Shown: positions 47,317-58,258, numbered from the stretch's first letter. The stretch is 64,000 bases of DNA from Leishmania mexicana MHOM/GT/2001/U1103 (GCF_000234665.1 NC_018314.1:186001-250000), one strand, 5' to 3'. The notes: generated by a model from the sequence alone, not told the origin. Numbers and translations: made by a program.

Positions 47317-48654
47317 CACACAGGCGCACGCATGTGGGGATATTAACAATATTGTTGTACTGGTGACAGGCCCCACCCATCTGTGTAGGTACATGCGTGC
47401 TCTGAAGTATTCTAGTTTAGAGGGTGAAGAGTAGCCGCAGATGTCGTCCGGGGTGCACGTCGGAGGGGTCTGTGCGCACGAGAGCAGCACCACTCGTGGA
47501 CAAGTGATTCAACGAGATGAGTGGACCAAGCGGCGCGCGGGGATGCGCGTGCACGGGTGGCTGCTCTCTCGTTTGCCTTATTAATAACTGTGTATCTCCA
47601 CACACACACACACGTCGTCGTCGTCGTCTCCTCGTGTTACGTGTGTGCGTGTGTGTGTGTGTGGTGGTGCGTGGTCTGTCTGCATCCCTGTCTGTGTCGG
47701 TGTGCCCTCGGTGCCTGCTGTGAGAACCCCCTCCCCCCTCCCCCCTCCCCCCGCCCAGTGCTGCTCCGCGGCGCCTTCGCTCTATGAGTGGCCGAAGTCC
47801 GCACCCGCTCTCTGTGTCTGCGTGTGAGTGTGAGTGTGTGTGTATAGGACTGATGGGGTCCTCTCACTCGTGTGCCTCACCCACCACCACCACCACCACC
47901 TCCACCTCTTGTTAGCGTCGCCCCGTGCCATCGAGGGCAACGCCGCATTCTCGTCACCTCACCCCTTCACCCTTCTCCCATGAATGGCCCACCCACCCCC
48001 ACCCCCTTCCTCTCTCTCCGTGTGTGTGTGTGTAGTCGCCGATTCCCCCCTCCCCCCTCCGCGCATCCCGCCACACCACACCCGCATCTTCACCACAGCC
48101 CCCCTCTGCTTCTCGCCCTGCCACCGCGCACAAGGTTGAGCGAATTTGGGGGGGGGGGGGGAAGGCCAACGTATTTGCCCATGCGAGTCCGCACGATGTG
48201 CAGGGAGAGAGCAGGGATGAGCAGACAACCGCGAGAGGGCGCACAGCGGACAAATGGGAGAGAAAGGATCGAAAGAGGCGGGCTCTATTGGGATGGCCGC
48301 CGCGCTCGCGTCGGGCGGCGGCGCCTTGGCTGGGCCCTCGCGCACCCGCCACCGGGGCGCCTGGCCCCCGCCCACCCCCTGCCCCCTGCGAAAACGGCGA
48401 GGGGAGGAGGCGACACCCCACGCAGAAGCTGGCCCACGCGCGCACCACGGACCCGCCCCGCCCTACGCGGCCCGGCCAGGGCGGCTGCCCCGACCCCACC
48501 CGCCAGCGCCGCGGCAAAAGACCCCCGCGCCCAGCCGCCTCCCCGCAAAGCGCAGGCCGCCCGGGCGGGGGAAGCCACCGCCACCGCCCCCACGACGCCG
48601 ACCAGCCCACACGACTCTCGCCCAGCGGTCCCCGCTTCCCGGGGTTGCGCTTCT

Positions 48655-49030
48655 GGCTGAGCAAGTCGGGCACAGCCCCTACCATGTTCACCGCGCCGCG
48701 CCAAGGGGCGTGGCGCAGCAGTGTCGTCAGGTTCGCGTGGATCTGCGCCATGGAAGCAGTGGCACTGAAGAACCGTGCGTCCGCCTTGAAGACGTCGTAG
48801 CCCACTATCGCGGGCGTGTACGCGCCAAGTGCACCGCCATCGCACACGAACAGACCGCTCGCCGCTGCCACCGCCAAGCCTCTGCCCCAACAGAACCAGC
48901 TTTGCAGCGGACGGCATGTCGAGCAGGCGCATGGAGCTTGCCCAGGTTTATCAGGCGCTGGTTCACCACAGCGAGCATCCCGTCACCCGTGGCGTTCTGT
49001 CCCCATCGCACCGTGGTGGAAGCTCGCACA
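48655..49030 (-). pseudogene. Frameshifted coding relic of unknown family
   Basis: On the minus strand, protein-like sequence continues across three frames. The first segment, from about 49029, includes GMLAVVNQRLINLGKLH. The next, from about 48932, includes LLDMPSAAKLVLLGQRLG. The last, from 48877, includes LFVCDGGALGAYTPAIVGYD and ends near GAVPDLLSQ at about 48655. Two single-base frame changes would join them. Hydrophobic helices and the order of motifs faintly recall PEX11/GIM5-type glycosomal membrane proteins, but this is a guess. After the relic the frame enters a very GC-rich low-complexity block. Confidence 0.35.
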
Positions 49031-49903
49031 TATCGAGGCTCTCGCTGAGCCCGCGCCTCTCAGGAGAATCTGGCGCTCCTTAACGGGGCATTTTCGGGGG
49101 AGGAGGTCGGTAGAATGCGTGTGGCAAGCGCGAAGTGCGGGACATGGTCAGAGCGTCTCTTAAGAGGGCGACTGGAGGCGGAAGGAAACGCCTATTGCGT
49201 GTTACGCCGCCGTAGGTGCAGTCCTGTCTGCTCAGGTGCCCCCACGCACACGGAGCGGCGGTGATATGGGCGCGCATGGATGTGTGCCTGTGGTGAGGCT
49301 GGAAAAGAACGAGAGAGGAAAGATCGGAATACCAGTGATGCCAGAGAGCGGGCTGTGAGGCAGTGGGGGGGGGGGAGGAGGACCGAGCAACAGAGGATGC
49401 AGCCGCGACGAGGTCGGGTGTAGAGACCAGGCATCACGCTGCAAGGCCCCGAATGCACGGGAATCATGTGCCATGTTGATGCATTAAGAGGCAAGTACCC
49501 CTCTGAGTACGTGAGCCGGGTAGGATCAGCATTCTATCGCCCGGGGACGCGCCACGAAGAGAAACTACGTCGCAAGACGACAAGGGATGAAGCCCGTTTA
49601 CAAGGGGCCCTCTCCCCTCCCCCCCCGCACACGCACACGCACACGGCAGGTCAGCGTGGCTGTCCTGCGACTGGGTGCCCGCGCGAGTCGTGATATGCGA
49701 AGGGGTGCTGACCCCAAAGCCAGCCCTCTGCCCGCCTCCTTTGAAATCCACGACTGCTGCAGGGAGAGCTGCACGCACCGGTAAGAGGGAGCCACAAGTC
49801 GAAACAACAAGAGGAGAGCCGGACACTTCCTGGGCGCGACGCACACACACACGCACACCCGCGACTTCGACCAGCGGGGGAAGGAAAAAGGACGCCGTGG
49901 CTC

Positions 49904-52639
49904 TCACCCCGGAGAGCGGCGCTGACGGAGATAGCGGGTCAGAGTATCGATCTCCGATTGAATCCGCTGATGCTCCTCGGACGCGTGCATGCGATGTCGA
50001 AGGGCCCGTTCGTGGGACTCGGTGCAAGGCCGACTCAGACCGCTTTCTGCATCCACTGCGCCCGCCTGTCGATCGGAGGACAACGTCGAAGCATCCACGG
50101 AGCTGATAACACCAACATGCGCAGGCACTGGCAGCGACAAAGGCAGCTGCAAGGGTGCCGTACGCGCCGCTTGGCGTGGACCCGTTTCACTGCCGCTGGG
50201 GGCTAGCACGGGTCCCCACACCGGCCTTTCCTTCATCTCGTGCTGCGTCTGCCGCCGCACCTCTTGCAGCGCGGAGCGCAACATTTGCCGCTCCGCTGAG
50301 GTCAGCTGCTGCAGAAGTTGCGCACTGTCCCTGCCATCCCCCACGGTAGCGGTCGCCCCATCCTTCAACGTGGCAGCCGACGGGGAGAAGAGCTGTGACA
50401 GCTCATTCAAAAGGTGCGGGATAACTCGCTCATGCAGCGGCGAGCCTTGGGTGGATGCAGGGCCACGAAGAGTCCGCTCCGGTCGCGTGACAACGAACAG
50501 AGCGCGCGCCACCGCAGCCGGCCCCCCGTGATCAGCATCATCGCGGCGGAACGGTGCAGAGAAAATGAGCTCTAGAATCATCCGCTTCAGGGCCGGAGTG
50601 ATGGTACCGCCAGGTGACTGCAGCTGCAAGCATGCGAGCACCAAGAGGCCGTAACGCTGATGCCGACGCGCCAGCTCGCTGCTCGACTCTCTCGTCACCA
50701 TGCAAGAGGACGCGGGCTGGCTTACCGTGTGCGCCAGCGCTCGCAACGTGCGTTGGGCCTCTGCACGGACGGTCGTGAGCGCCAGTGCATCGCCGACGAC
50801 CTCGCACGCGCGTGACCACAGCATCCCAGGCGCGTCGCCCCCGCTCGTCACTGCCGTGTCACCAACGCACCACAAAACGAGGGCAGAGCGCTGAAGACAC
50901 CTGAGCGCCTCAGCAAGCACCGTCTGAGTCCCATCCGGGTAGGCGATGCAGACCTCTGCGATCCCGAGGAGCCCAGCTATTTCCTGCACATCGTGCAGAC
51001 TGCGATGCCGGTGCTGCTGGAGGAAGACATCGCGCACCCACCACGAGAACGCGGTCACTGCGTCCGTCGAGGCCACAGACGACGCTGTGGCGCACACCAC
51101 GGCGAAGATATCCTCGACGTCGGCAAGGGAGATGGACGCCAGGGCGGGCAATACTGCGTGCGAGGGTACCGGCGGCGGCGTCACGGTGGACGTATGCTGC
51201 AGTGCGTGATGCGTCACATAGGCGCCGAGTCGCCGCCTTGCCCGGACAGCGGCCTCTGTCTTTCGATGCCCTACAGAGGCCCCATGAAGGGACGTAGAAG
51301 AAGCGGGCCACCACGTGGTGGGCAGCCGAAGCAGCCAGCGGGTCTTGGGGAACGCAGAGACAGTGTGCGCACGACTTGGCGGCGTGCCTCGCACCGGGTT
51401 TGACGAACTCGGCATCGTCTTGCCAGCGTCCCTCCACGAAGTTCGTGCAGCGCTGCTTCCTAGCCTGCACAGTCCGTCCCCTTCGCCGTGGGAGGAGTGC
51501 TCGACAGGTGATCCGGTGCTGCTGCTGTACCTGCTGCCCCGTCGCTGCTCCGCTTCGTACACCTCAATCAACCGCATCGCCTGTGAGAGACGCACCAGCT
51601 CCTGCGGTCGATACCACCACAGGCTCTCTCGACGAGGCGGTATGCCGCCATCGCCTGCTGCCGAAGCCGCCTCCTCTTGAGAGCACAGCGATACAATGGC
51701 TTGATCACAGAGGCTGAAGATGCGCTGCTGCAGCAGTGCACGATCCGTCTGCAAGTGACTCAGCCGCCGCAGGCTGTTCACGAAGTTGCTCCCAGGCTCT
51801 GCCTCGGCTGCCGCCGACGAAGCACACCCCGTCAGCACCAGAGCGAGGGCGGTGAACTGGACGAGCAGTCCTGTCGTGGAGGTGCCGTGGTCGATAAAGA
51901 GCCTCCAGTGCTGCTCGACAGTGTCTACCAGAGCCGCTAAGTCATCAAGGGTGAAGGCGGTGCAGCTCTTCGATGGCGGTTTCCGCGCATCCGCCGTCGC
52001 CGCTGCCGCTGCTGCTGAGGAGGTTCGTTTCTGAGAGCGACCGAGTTCTCGCTGCTGCTTATCATGAGCATCAAGGCACGCCTCCATCACGCGAACGAGA
52101 GACTGAAACCGCGCCAGATCGCTCACACCGGCAGCGCCTCCACCAGCGCGCGCGAAGGCGTTGTGGTTCGTTCCCATGCCAAACATCGAGATGGATGTGC
52201 GCGGCGCTGCAGCGGAAGACGCACCAGTCGTGGGGTGGTGCATGCGCCGTTGCCAGAGGGCAAAAACCTGCTGCGTGGCGAGAGGGGAAAGTCCGTGTCG
52301 TAGGCAGTTGGCCAGCATCAAGCCGCCATCGTCGAGAGTGATGGTGGGAGAGCTGAGATCTCGGCGCACCTCGGCGAGCAGCCGCTCGCTGAGAGCGTTG
52401 CGCAGCAGGTCGCTGGAAGGTTCCATCAGGGTCTCTGCGCACGTTGAGGCCGCTGTTGGTGCAGCCCGCTCATGATCACGCCTTTCTGTGGCCAATACAA
52501 AGTGGGCCTCGAGGGAGCGCGCGGGGTTTGTTAATGAGCTCGACTGCATGCGGCGCAGTACCTCGTCCAGCGACACCGCCTCCAGCTGCTCAGCAATGCG
52601 GCGCTGCACCGCTAAGCGTTGAAGGATGATGCGGAGCAT
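49904..52639 (-). CDS. Conserved-looking hypothetical protein, 911 aa, possibly mitochondrial
   Basis: No family recognised. I start at ATG 52639 because the 145 codons of open frame upstream contain a T/C-rich tract and a splice acceptor (AG at 52663-52664) and so are 5' UTR. The N terminus MLRIILQRLAVQRRIAEQL is amphipathic and Arg-rich, like a mitochondrial presequence. The body is mostly helical by appearance, with recurring Leu-rich segments of the form xLDDLxxLxxxL (for example near FTLDDLAALVDTV, YRPQELVRLSQAM, ISLADVEDIFAVV). These recall helical-repeat organelle RNA-binding proteins, though no RAP domain was identified. Ser/Ala-rich linkers and a Gln/Arg-rich C terminus follow. An out-of-frame ATG at 52647 starts a short upstream ORF overlapping the start. 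Confidence 0.75.
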   Translation of the reverse strand: MLRIILQRLAVQRRIAEQLEAVSLDEVLRRMQSSSLTNPARSLEAHFVLATERRDHERAAPTAASTCAETLMEPSSDLLRNALSERLLAEVRRDLSSPTITLDDGGLMLANCLRHGLSPLATQQVFALWQRRMHHPTTGASSAAAPRTSISMFGMGTNHNAFARAGGGAAGVSDLARFQSLVRVMEACLDAHDKQQRELGRSQKRTSSAAAAAATADARKPPSKSCTAFTLDDLAALVDTVEQHWRLFIDHGTSTTGLLVQFTALALVLTGCASSAAAEAEPGSNFVNSLRRLSHLQTDRALLQQRIFSLCDQAIVSLCSQEEAASAAGDGGIPPRRESLWWYRPQELVRLSQAMRLIEVYEAEQRRGSRYSSSTGSPVEHSSHGEGDGLCRLGSSAARTSWRDAGKTMPSSSNPVRGTPPSRAHTVSAFPKTRWLLRLPTTWWPASSTSLHGASVGHRKTEAAVRARRRLGAYVTHHALQHTSTVTPPPVPSHAVLPALASISLADVEDIFAVVCATASSVASTDAVTAFSWWVRDVFLQQHRHRSLHDVQEIAGLLGIAEVCIAYPDGTQTVLAEALRCLQRSALVLWCVGDTAVTSGGDAPGMLWSRACEVVGDALALTTVRAEAQRTLRALAHTVSQPASSCMVTRESSSELARRHQRYGLLVLACLQLQSPGGTITPALKRMILELIFSAPFRRDDADHGGPAAVARALFVVTRPERTLRGPASTQGSPLHERVIPHLLNELSQLFSPSAATLKDGATATVGDGRDSAQLLQQLTSAERQMLRSALQEVRRQTQHEMKERPVWGPVLAPSGSETGPRQAARTAPLQLPLSLPVPAHVGVISSVDASTLSSDRQAGAVDAESGLSRPCTESHERALRHRMHASEEHQRIQSEIDTLTRYLRQRRSPG

Positions 52640-53455
52640 GTCCTCATGGCGCTGAGATTCCTCTGGGCAAAGACACACAATGGTAAAGGAGAAGCAGGGA
52701 TAAGAATATGGACCACCAAACACGGCGCCGTTGCCGCTCGACACCTCACGCCCTTCCGTGGCGGCAGCGCGAGAGACAGAGAGGGGAGATGTGTGCGGAT
52801 GTGGTACGGCCTCCTCTGCAGCAGAGGTGGGGACGTCTGTTAAGCGAGGGAGAGTGGGAGAGGACCCTTCGCCGGGCCACCCGAGCGCCGAAAATAAGGT
52901 CGGAGAGAAGGTGAAAGTAGGAGCACACGACGTGGCCAACAAGGACACGGAGAAAGAAATGAGCTTCAGAGCGAGCGAGACCGTGCAGAGCGGCACTGAC
53001 TGCGTGTATGCCATGTGCGTGCGTGTGCGAGAGAGCGAGGCAACGAGGACGCACACCAGCAGCCGGCCTGCCATATGGGGCAGGAAAATGGCTGCGCTCC
53101 ACTGAACACCTTGACCCGACTTGCCCTTTTACCTGCCGTATCCATCGACATCTTTATCGCGCGCGAGTGGCTGTGCCTTAGCCGCGCTCGTCGGGCTATA
53201 CGGGCCCATCCACAAAGGGAGGGCAAGAGGGCCAAAGTTGCGAGAGAGGCAGGGACTTGGGGGGCAGCGCAGGCGTAACGCACGATGCAGACACCCAGGC
53301 TGTAACGCTACTCGTCTCTTGGCCTCCTTTTGTTTCCTTTAGCATCATCACGGCTGCCGCACCGGCGCGCGCCCACGCAGCAAGAGAGGGACAGAGGGAC
53401 AGGGAGAGGGAGGGGACATGCAACATCACAAAGCTCTGCAGCAACCTCATCCGCA
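52640..53455 (-). other. Spacer between minus-strand genes, with splice acceptor at 52663-52664
   Basis: On the minus strand the pyrimidine tract around 52665-52700 ends in CCCAG, giving a 5' UTR of about 23 nt for the 911-residue protein. The rest is 3' UTR and spacer of the upstream coiled-coil gene, with no further gene seen. Confidence 0.6.
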
Positions 53456-56400
53456 TCAGGCATCCTCTTCGGAATGCTTCCCTTCGTGCGCATCGCCCTC
53501 CCCCGGCAGCGAGGAGGGTGAGCTGGGCAGCGCCTCTTCGTTCTCCGCCTCAGCGCCCCGCTGTGAGGCACCTGTAGTCGCATCCTCCATCGATTCTCGA
53601 GGCTCTGCCTGCACATCCGTCTCGTCAAGCTGCGCATCTGGAGTAGCAGGAGGCGGGGGTGGATGCGCTTCGTCCGATGGCGCAGAGGCGCCCGAGTTGC
53701 CGGAAATCTCCGCTTCTTGTGTGGATGCCTCCGCCTCTTCGTTCTCCGCTGGCGCCTCGCGAGTCGCAGGCTCGGCAGCGAGCGCGGTAGAGTCTGTCGT
53801 TGGCGCTGCAACTGCAGGGGCGCTGTGCAGCTGAGGGGAAGAGCTGCTCGTCTTCGCCCCGTCGTTCTCCTTCACCATGGACGAAGAAGCGGTGCCTAGC
53901 TCTGCACCCGCGTTGGGTATCTTTGCAGTCGCGATGATCGATGGAGGAGTCAAGGACTGTGGTGGCTGAGCGTCGGCGGCAAGCGAGGTAGCCGTCGAGG
54001 TGGGTGGTCCCGGTGCACCGGCCGGGGCGACCAACGTAGCGGCCCCCGCCGTCTGCACGGTTGCGGGAGAGATTGGTGCGGAGACGGTCTGCCTCTGTTG
54101 CTCCTGTAGCTCCTGCTGCTGCTGAAGAAGCTTTAGCTGCTCCAGCTTCTGCAGCTTCTCTTGTTGCTCCGCTTGACGCTGGCGGGCCTGCGCCAAAAAG
54201 TTTCGAATCACCTGCAGGGTGTCGGCCATATGCACCACCGACTCCTCCACCTCTGGAGGTGCCGACCCCGTGCTGTCCGGCGGCGCAGCAGACGTTCCCG
54301 CTGCTGGCGTCGTCACAGCCTGCTCCAGGGCGCGTTGCAGAACGACGCTCGCGTGCTGCTGCATTACGCTCTGCATCCGCTCCGCCTCCATGGCTTGATA
54401 CTTGGTCTTCCACTCCGACTCCCATTGCTGCTGCGCGGCGTTGATACGCTCCGCCAGGCTGCTCGCCTGTGCCTGCGCCGAGGCCTCGAAGGCTGCCTTG
54501 GCCGCCTGTACCCGTTCCTCCTGCTGTTGAATAGCCTTGACGAGCTTCCCAATGTAGCTGGTCTGGTCCTGAGTCGCCTGCCGGGTGGTCTCGGCAACCG
54601 CCTCAGCAATGTACGCCTCCATGTCCCGCAGCGCCGCCGTGATTCTCTCGGCCGCAGCGGAGTGCTGAGCCTCTTGTACGTTCGTGTGGCCGTCAGTGCC
54701 CGTACCAACGCTCCAAGACGCCGCCTCACGCCGTAGCATGTCACTCATGTCCCGCCGCTCCTGCTGCACCATCTCGCGCAGCTTCTCCGCGTGCAGCTCC
54801 GACTGGTGGTAGAGCTGCAGCACGTTGGACAGACCTTCCAACGTAGTGCGCACCATCGTCACCGCGGAGGCGTAGTGACGCTGTAGCTCCTGCAGTTCGT
54901 TTGTGAGGCTCGTCGTGCGGTGCGTGAGCGCCGCGTTGGCCGCCTCCATGGAGCGGCGCGCCTTCTCCTCTGTCGCCGCAGCTGCCGCATGCTCGCTGCG
55001 CGTGCTGTCCAGCTCAGCCTGTATACGTCGCTTCTCATTACGCGCCTCAAGCAGGTCACGGTGCGAGGCGAGCAGCCTCTCTTGACTCTGGACAAACTGC
55101 TGGTGCAGCGACAGAAACGAGTCTCGGTGCGGTGTCACGGAGCTGTCATGGCTGACTTCCCCGCCAGCGCTGGCGTGTCTGTTGGAGCCCCGCTTTCCAC
55201 CGGGCCTCACCCCACGCACCGCGGCATCCTCATTCTGGAGAAAGACATCGTTGGCGCCTTGCCGGATGTGCTCGAGAAACTGCGGCAGCGAAAAGGTAGT
55301 CGCACTCGCCGCCTCCGGTGCTCCCTTGATCGCTGTGTTGCTCCCCATCTGCGGAGAGGTGGCGGTGGTAGGCCCGCCCTTCGAGTCTCGCACCAGCAGG
55401 AGCGCCTCCTGCTCCAGCAGTGCCCGCACGCGATCCTCATGAAGCTCGAGGAAGCGCTGAAGCTGGTCCTTCTGCCGCTGAAGCTGTGCCACCTCGCTCT
55501 TCAACTTCTGTGCACGGCGCAGCGCCTCCTCGATGGCTTGTGGATCCGCAACGACCGTGGCGCTCGCAGCCGCCACCCGTGTCGCAGCCTCTCGGATGGT
55601 TCTGCAGCAGTCCCGCAGCTCCGTCTCCGAGATATGTGAGCCGGTGGTCCTCGCGACGCTCATCAGCAGCCGATCCCGCTCCGCCTCGACCCCGGCACAC
55701 TGAGCACGCAGCTTCTTCTCCTCCTCTCGCCGGCGATCCACCTCCGCTGCGAGAGCGGCAAGATTGCCGAGCAAGGTTGCCTTGCGCTGCTCGAGCTGTG
55801 CGACACGGCCCTGCGAGACGCGCAGGTTGGCCTCTGCCGTGTGCATCGTCTGCAACTGCCGTTCCAGCTCGCGGATGCGGTCACGGCCTTCGTACCAGAA
55901 CTTGGTCAGCTCCCCACGGATCGACGTCGGGTTGCTGCTCGCGTCCTGCTCGGCACGCTGGCGCTTCTGAGCTAAGGCCACCTGCTCCTCGCTGTGCTGC
56001 TGCGTGAGCTGGCGAATCGCGTCCTGCGCGGCGGCCAGCTGTGCCTCCATGGCCCCCCGCTCCGACGCAAAAGCCGCCTCACGTTCCGCGGCAGCGCTCG
56101 CTTCATCCTCGAGGTCGGCGATGCGCTCTCTCAGCACCTTCGCCTCCTCCTTTTGGTAGGTCTCTTCAATTTCGCACTCGATGGCATGTCGGCGCTCCAT
56201 CTCCTCAAGAAGCACGCGTTGGGCCGCCTGCATTGTCTGGTTGGTGCGGACATCCTCCTTGATGGCCTCCATCGCGTGGATTAGCTCCGGAACCTGCCGA
56301 GCAGCGAGAAGACCATTCTCTACGGTGGACTGAAATGCCCCGACGGTGGCGGCGGTGGACGCTTGGCACTCCTGCAACTGCTGTCGTAGCAGTGCTTCCG

Positions 56401-57025
56401 TTTCCCTCAGCTGCCTCAGCTCAGCCATCAGCGGCGGGGCGGGCGTGCTCGACATAGACATCTCCAGCTCCGCTACCCGCGCCACGAGCTGCTGCTTCTC
56501 CGTCTCCATCGCCTCCAGCTGCGCACGCAGGGGAGCCACCGTGTCGCTCTGCAGCTCCGCGAGGGCAGCCTCGGCCTGCTGCTTCTCCTCCTGCATGCGG
56601 CGCAGGACTTCTGACACGGCGGCGTTCATAAAAGAAGGGCGGGCTACCCCGGCGCTGTCATCTGGCGCATCGCTCTTCTTCTCGTCATCCTGCCCCTGGT
56701 CTGCTAGCAACTTCTGACTACCCTGCTCGTGCACCGCGACACACTCGAAGAAGCGGTGGAGCTGCTCCCGCAGGACTTCTTGCGTAACGCGCTGCTCATC
56801 CGACAGCTGGAGGCGCGCCTTGAGAGCTGTGTTCTCTCGCAGAAGCTCCTCTATCGTGGCCGAGGAGTGCGCAGGGATCGGCGATGCTTGTGGGGTAGTC
56901 GCAGGGCTTCCCGATGTGTCCTGCATTGTGGAGAAGGGCGGAGGCGGATACAGAGAGCCGGATGCTGGACCAGAGCTTGCTAGTGCCGCTGGCCCCTCGG
57001 TTGTGTGAGCTGCTCGGTAGGACAT
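53456..57025 (-). CDS. Large coiled-coil protein, 1,189 aa, unknown function
   Basis: The ATG at 57025 is used; four codons of open frame upstream begin with GTG only. After a Pro/Ser-rich N terminus (about 1-55), residues about 60-970 are almost continuous heptad-rich coiled coil, dense in Glu, Gln, Arg, Ala and Leu (for example LREQLHRFFECV, LEDEASAAAEREAAF, RIRELERQLQTMH). A Gln-rich run (LLQQQQELQEQQRQ) ends the helical part. The last 210 or so residues are Ala/Pro/Ser/Glu-rich, disordered and acidic, ending HSEEDA. No motor, kinase or membrane motif is seen. Such proteins in trypanosomatids are often cytoskeletal or flagellum-associated, but nothing in the sequence proves this. Confidence 0.85.
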   Translation of the reverse strand: MSYRAAHTTEGPAALASSGPASGSLYPPPPFSTMQDTSGSPATTPQASPIPAHSSATIEELLRENTALKARLQLSDEQRVTQEVLREQLHRFFECVAVHEQGSQKLLADQGQDDEKKSDAPDDSAGVARPSFMNAAVSEVLRRMQEEKQQAEAALAELQSDTVAPLRAQLEAMETEKQQLVARVAELEMSMSSTPAPPLMAELRQLRETEALLRQQLQECQASTAATVGAFQSTVENGLLAARQVPELIHAMEAIKEDVRTNQTMQAAQRVLLEEMERRHAIECEIEETYQKEEAKVLRERIADLEDEASAAAEREAAFASERGAMEAQLAAAQDAIRQLTQQHSEEQVALAQKRQRAEQDASSNPTSIRGELTKFWYEGRDRIRELERQLQTMHTAEANLRVSQGRVAQLEQRKATLLGNLAALAAEVDRRREEEKKLRAQCAGVEAERDRLLMSVARTTGSHISETELRDCCRTIREAATRVAAASATVVADPQAIEEALRRAQKLKSEVAQLQRQKDQLQRFLELHEDRVRALLEQEALLLVRDSKGGPTTATSPQMGSNTAIKGAPEAASATTFSLPQFLEHIRQGANDVFLQNEDAAVRGVRPGGKRGSNRHASAGGEVSHDSSVTPHRDSFLSLHQQFVQSQERLLASHRDLLEARNEKRRIQAELDSTRSEHAAAAATEEKARRSMEAANAALTHRTTSLTNELQELQRHYASAVTMVRTTLEGLSNVLQLYHQSELHAEKLREMVQQERRDMSDMLRREAASWSVGTGTDGHTNVQEAQHSAAAERITAALRDMEAYIAEAVAETTRQATQDQTSYIGKLVKAIQQQEERVQAAKAAFEASAQAQASSLAERINAAQQQWESEWKTKYQAMEAERMQSVMQQHASVVLQRALEQAVTTPAAGTSAAPPDSTGSAPPEVEESVVHMADTLQVIRNFLAQARQRQAEQQEKLQKLEQLKLLQQQQELQEQQRQTVSAPISPATVQTAGAATLVAPAGAPGPPTSTATSLAADAQPPQSLTPPSIIATAKIPNAGAELGTASSSMVKENDGAKTSSSSPQLHSAPAVAAPTTDSTALAAEPATREAPAENEEAEASTQEAEISGNSGASAPSDEAHPPPPPATPDAQLDETDVQAEPRESMEDATTGASQRGAEAENEEALPSSPSSLPGEGDAHEGKHSEEDA

Positions 57026-58258
57026 GAGGTGCCGCACGCGCTCTTCTAAGACTATGACGGCACGAAAACCTACCCTGGTTGTGGCGTGTGGGAGCTCAGC
57101 CGGAGTGTATGTGTGTTGTGCAGTGGAGTTCGTCCAGAGCCAGGGATCGAAGCAGTAATATCGGCTGAGGCCGTGCTTCAGGGCTCTGTGTCACCTCGGA
57201 AAAGGTGCACGATTGGAGAGACGGACAGCACGCAGACCCTTCGCACGAGTAAAGTTGCTCCCAAACGACGGTGATGTAGCAGTAGGCGCATGGTTGCACA
57301 CGGGTGAGAGGGACGTGGGGAGGAGGTTGCCCGGGAAGGAGAGAAAGTTGAGATGCGAAGGCGCACGTGAACACGGGTCAAGAAGGGTACAACAACGAGG
57401 AACGTGTCACCGCACGCAACGCGCGTTGAAGGATGAGTCATCCACGTACTCGGGACGCATCTATATCCGCAACACACAGCAAACTGGGTGCTGAACAAGA
57501 CACAGGCTTGGCCTCCCAAGCGTGACCGCGTATGGGAAGTATGCGTCTCGACGTACTGCCTCACCCGCGCGCTGTCCTTTCTTTTTTCTTGCTGTTTGCT
57601 TGGGAGGAGGAGGAGGAGGATGGGGGAAAATGATTTGATGGTCTCTGAAGCCACAAGATACGCCAGTCAGCACCGCACACGCGCTCCACCTCGCCCCCGC
57701 CGCCAGCCGTTTTCCTTTTCCTTTTGTGCGGCTGCCTCGCGAAGGGCGCCTGTGTGACACACAAGCAACAGCAGAACTCATCATCGCCGCGCAGTCCTTG
57801 AAAGGGGGGGACTCGGCAAAGTCCTCGCACTGAGCGCAGCAGCAGAGTGGTGAGGGAGCGGCGAAGGCCATGAGGTGAAACGGGCAATGCAGCAGCGCAT
57901 CAGTGCTCGTTGAAAACGAGGAAATCAAAAAACTGGGAGGGGGTGGAGGAGGGGACGTGTAGGACGAGGGAGGGGAGGGGCAGAGAGAAGTGACGCACAT
58001 GCGTGGGCGCCGTTAGAATGAGCGAAGGAATGGATGGGAGCTGAAATCTGAGCAAGGAGCGACAAGCATGTTTCCGCGTGTTGTTTTCTCGAAGAAGAAA
58101 CGGGAGTACAAGACACGGGGTGCACATGAAGACGAAAGAAGGGCCGAAGGGCGGCAAACACGTGGCAACTCGTACGGAGAGGGTCATGCGTTGCGGCACA
58201 CCCGTCTCCTCTGGGGTTGGCCTTTCCCTTTCCCCCTTCTCTCCCTCGTTGCACGGTG
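57026..58258 (-). other. Spacer between coiled-coil gene and secreted-protein gene
   Basis: No intact gene seen. Purine-rich on the plus strand, so pyrimidine-rich in the transcribed sense. Open frames on either strand are short and without domains. Confidence 0.6.

Larger units (their letters stand above)
46048..49903. other. Convergent strand-switch region
   Basis: All intact genes to the left are on the plus strand and all to the right are on the minus strand, so two polycistronic units converge here. In trypanosomatids such regions are where RNA polymerase II terminates. The stretch contains the second 674-bp repeat copy, CA, CGT and GT microsatellites, a 14-G run near 48149, a very GC-rich block (48290-48600) and a frameshifted minus-strand relic. 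No tRNA or rRNA gene was seen. Confidence 0.85.

Noticed and set aside
47954..48654. Long minus-strand open frame continuing past the relic
   Set aside because: Gly/Arg/Pro-rich translation of a GC block without any domain. Only the part at 48655-49030 has protein-like character.
52640..53074. 145-codon N-terminal extension of the 911-residue minus-strand protein
   Set aside because: It contains a pyrimidine tract and CCCAG acceptor just before the downstream ATG, and has UTR-like composition.
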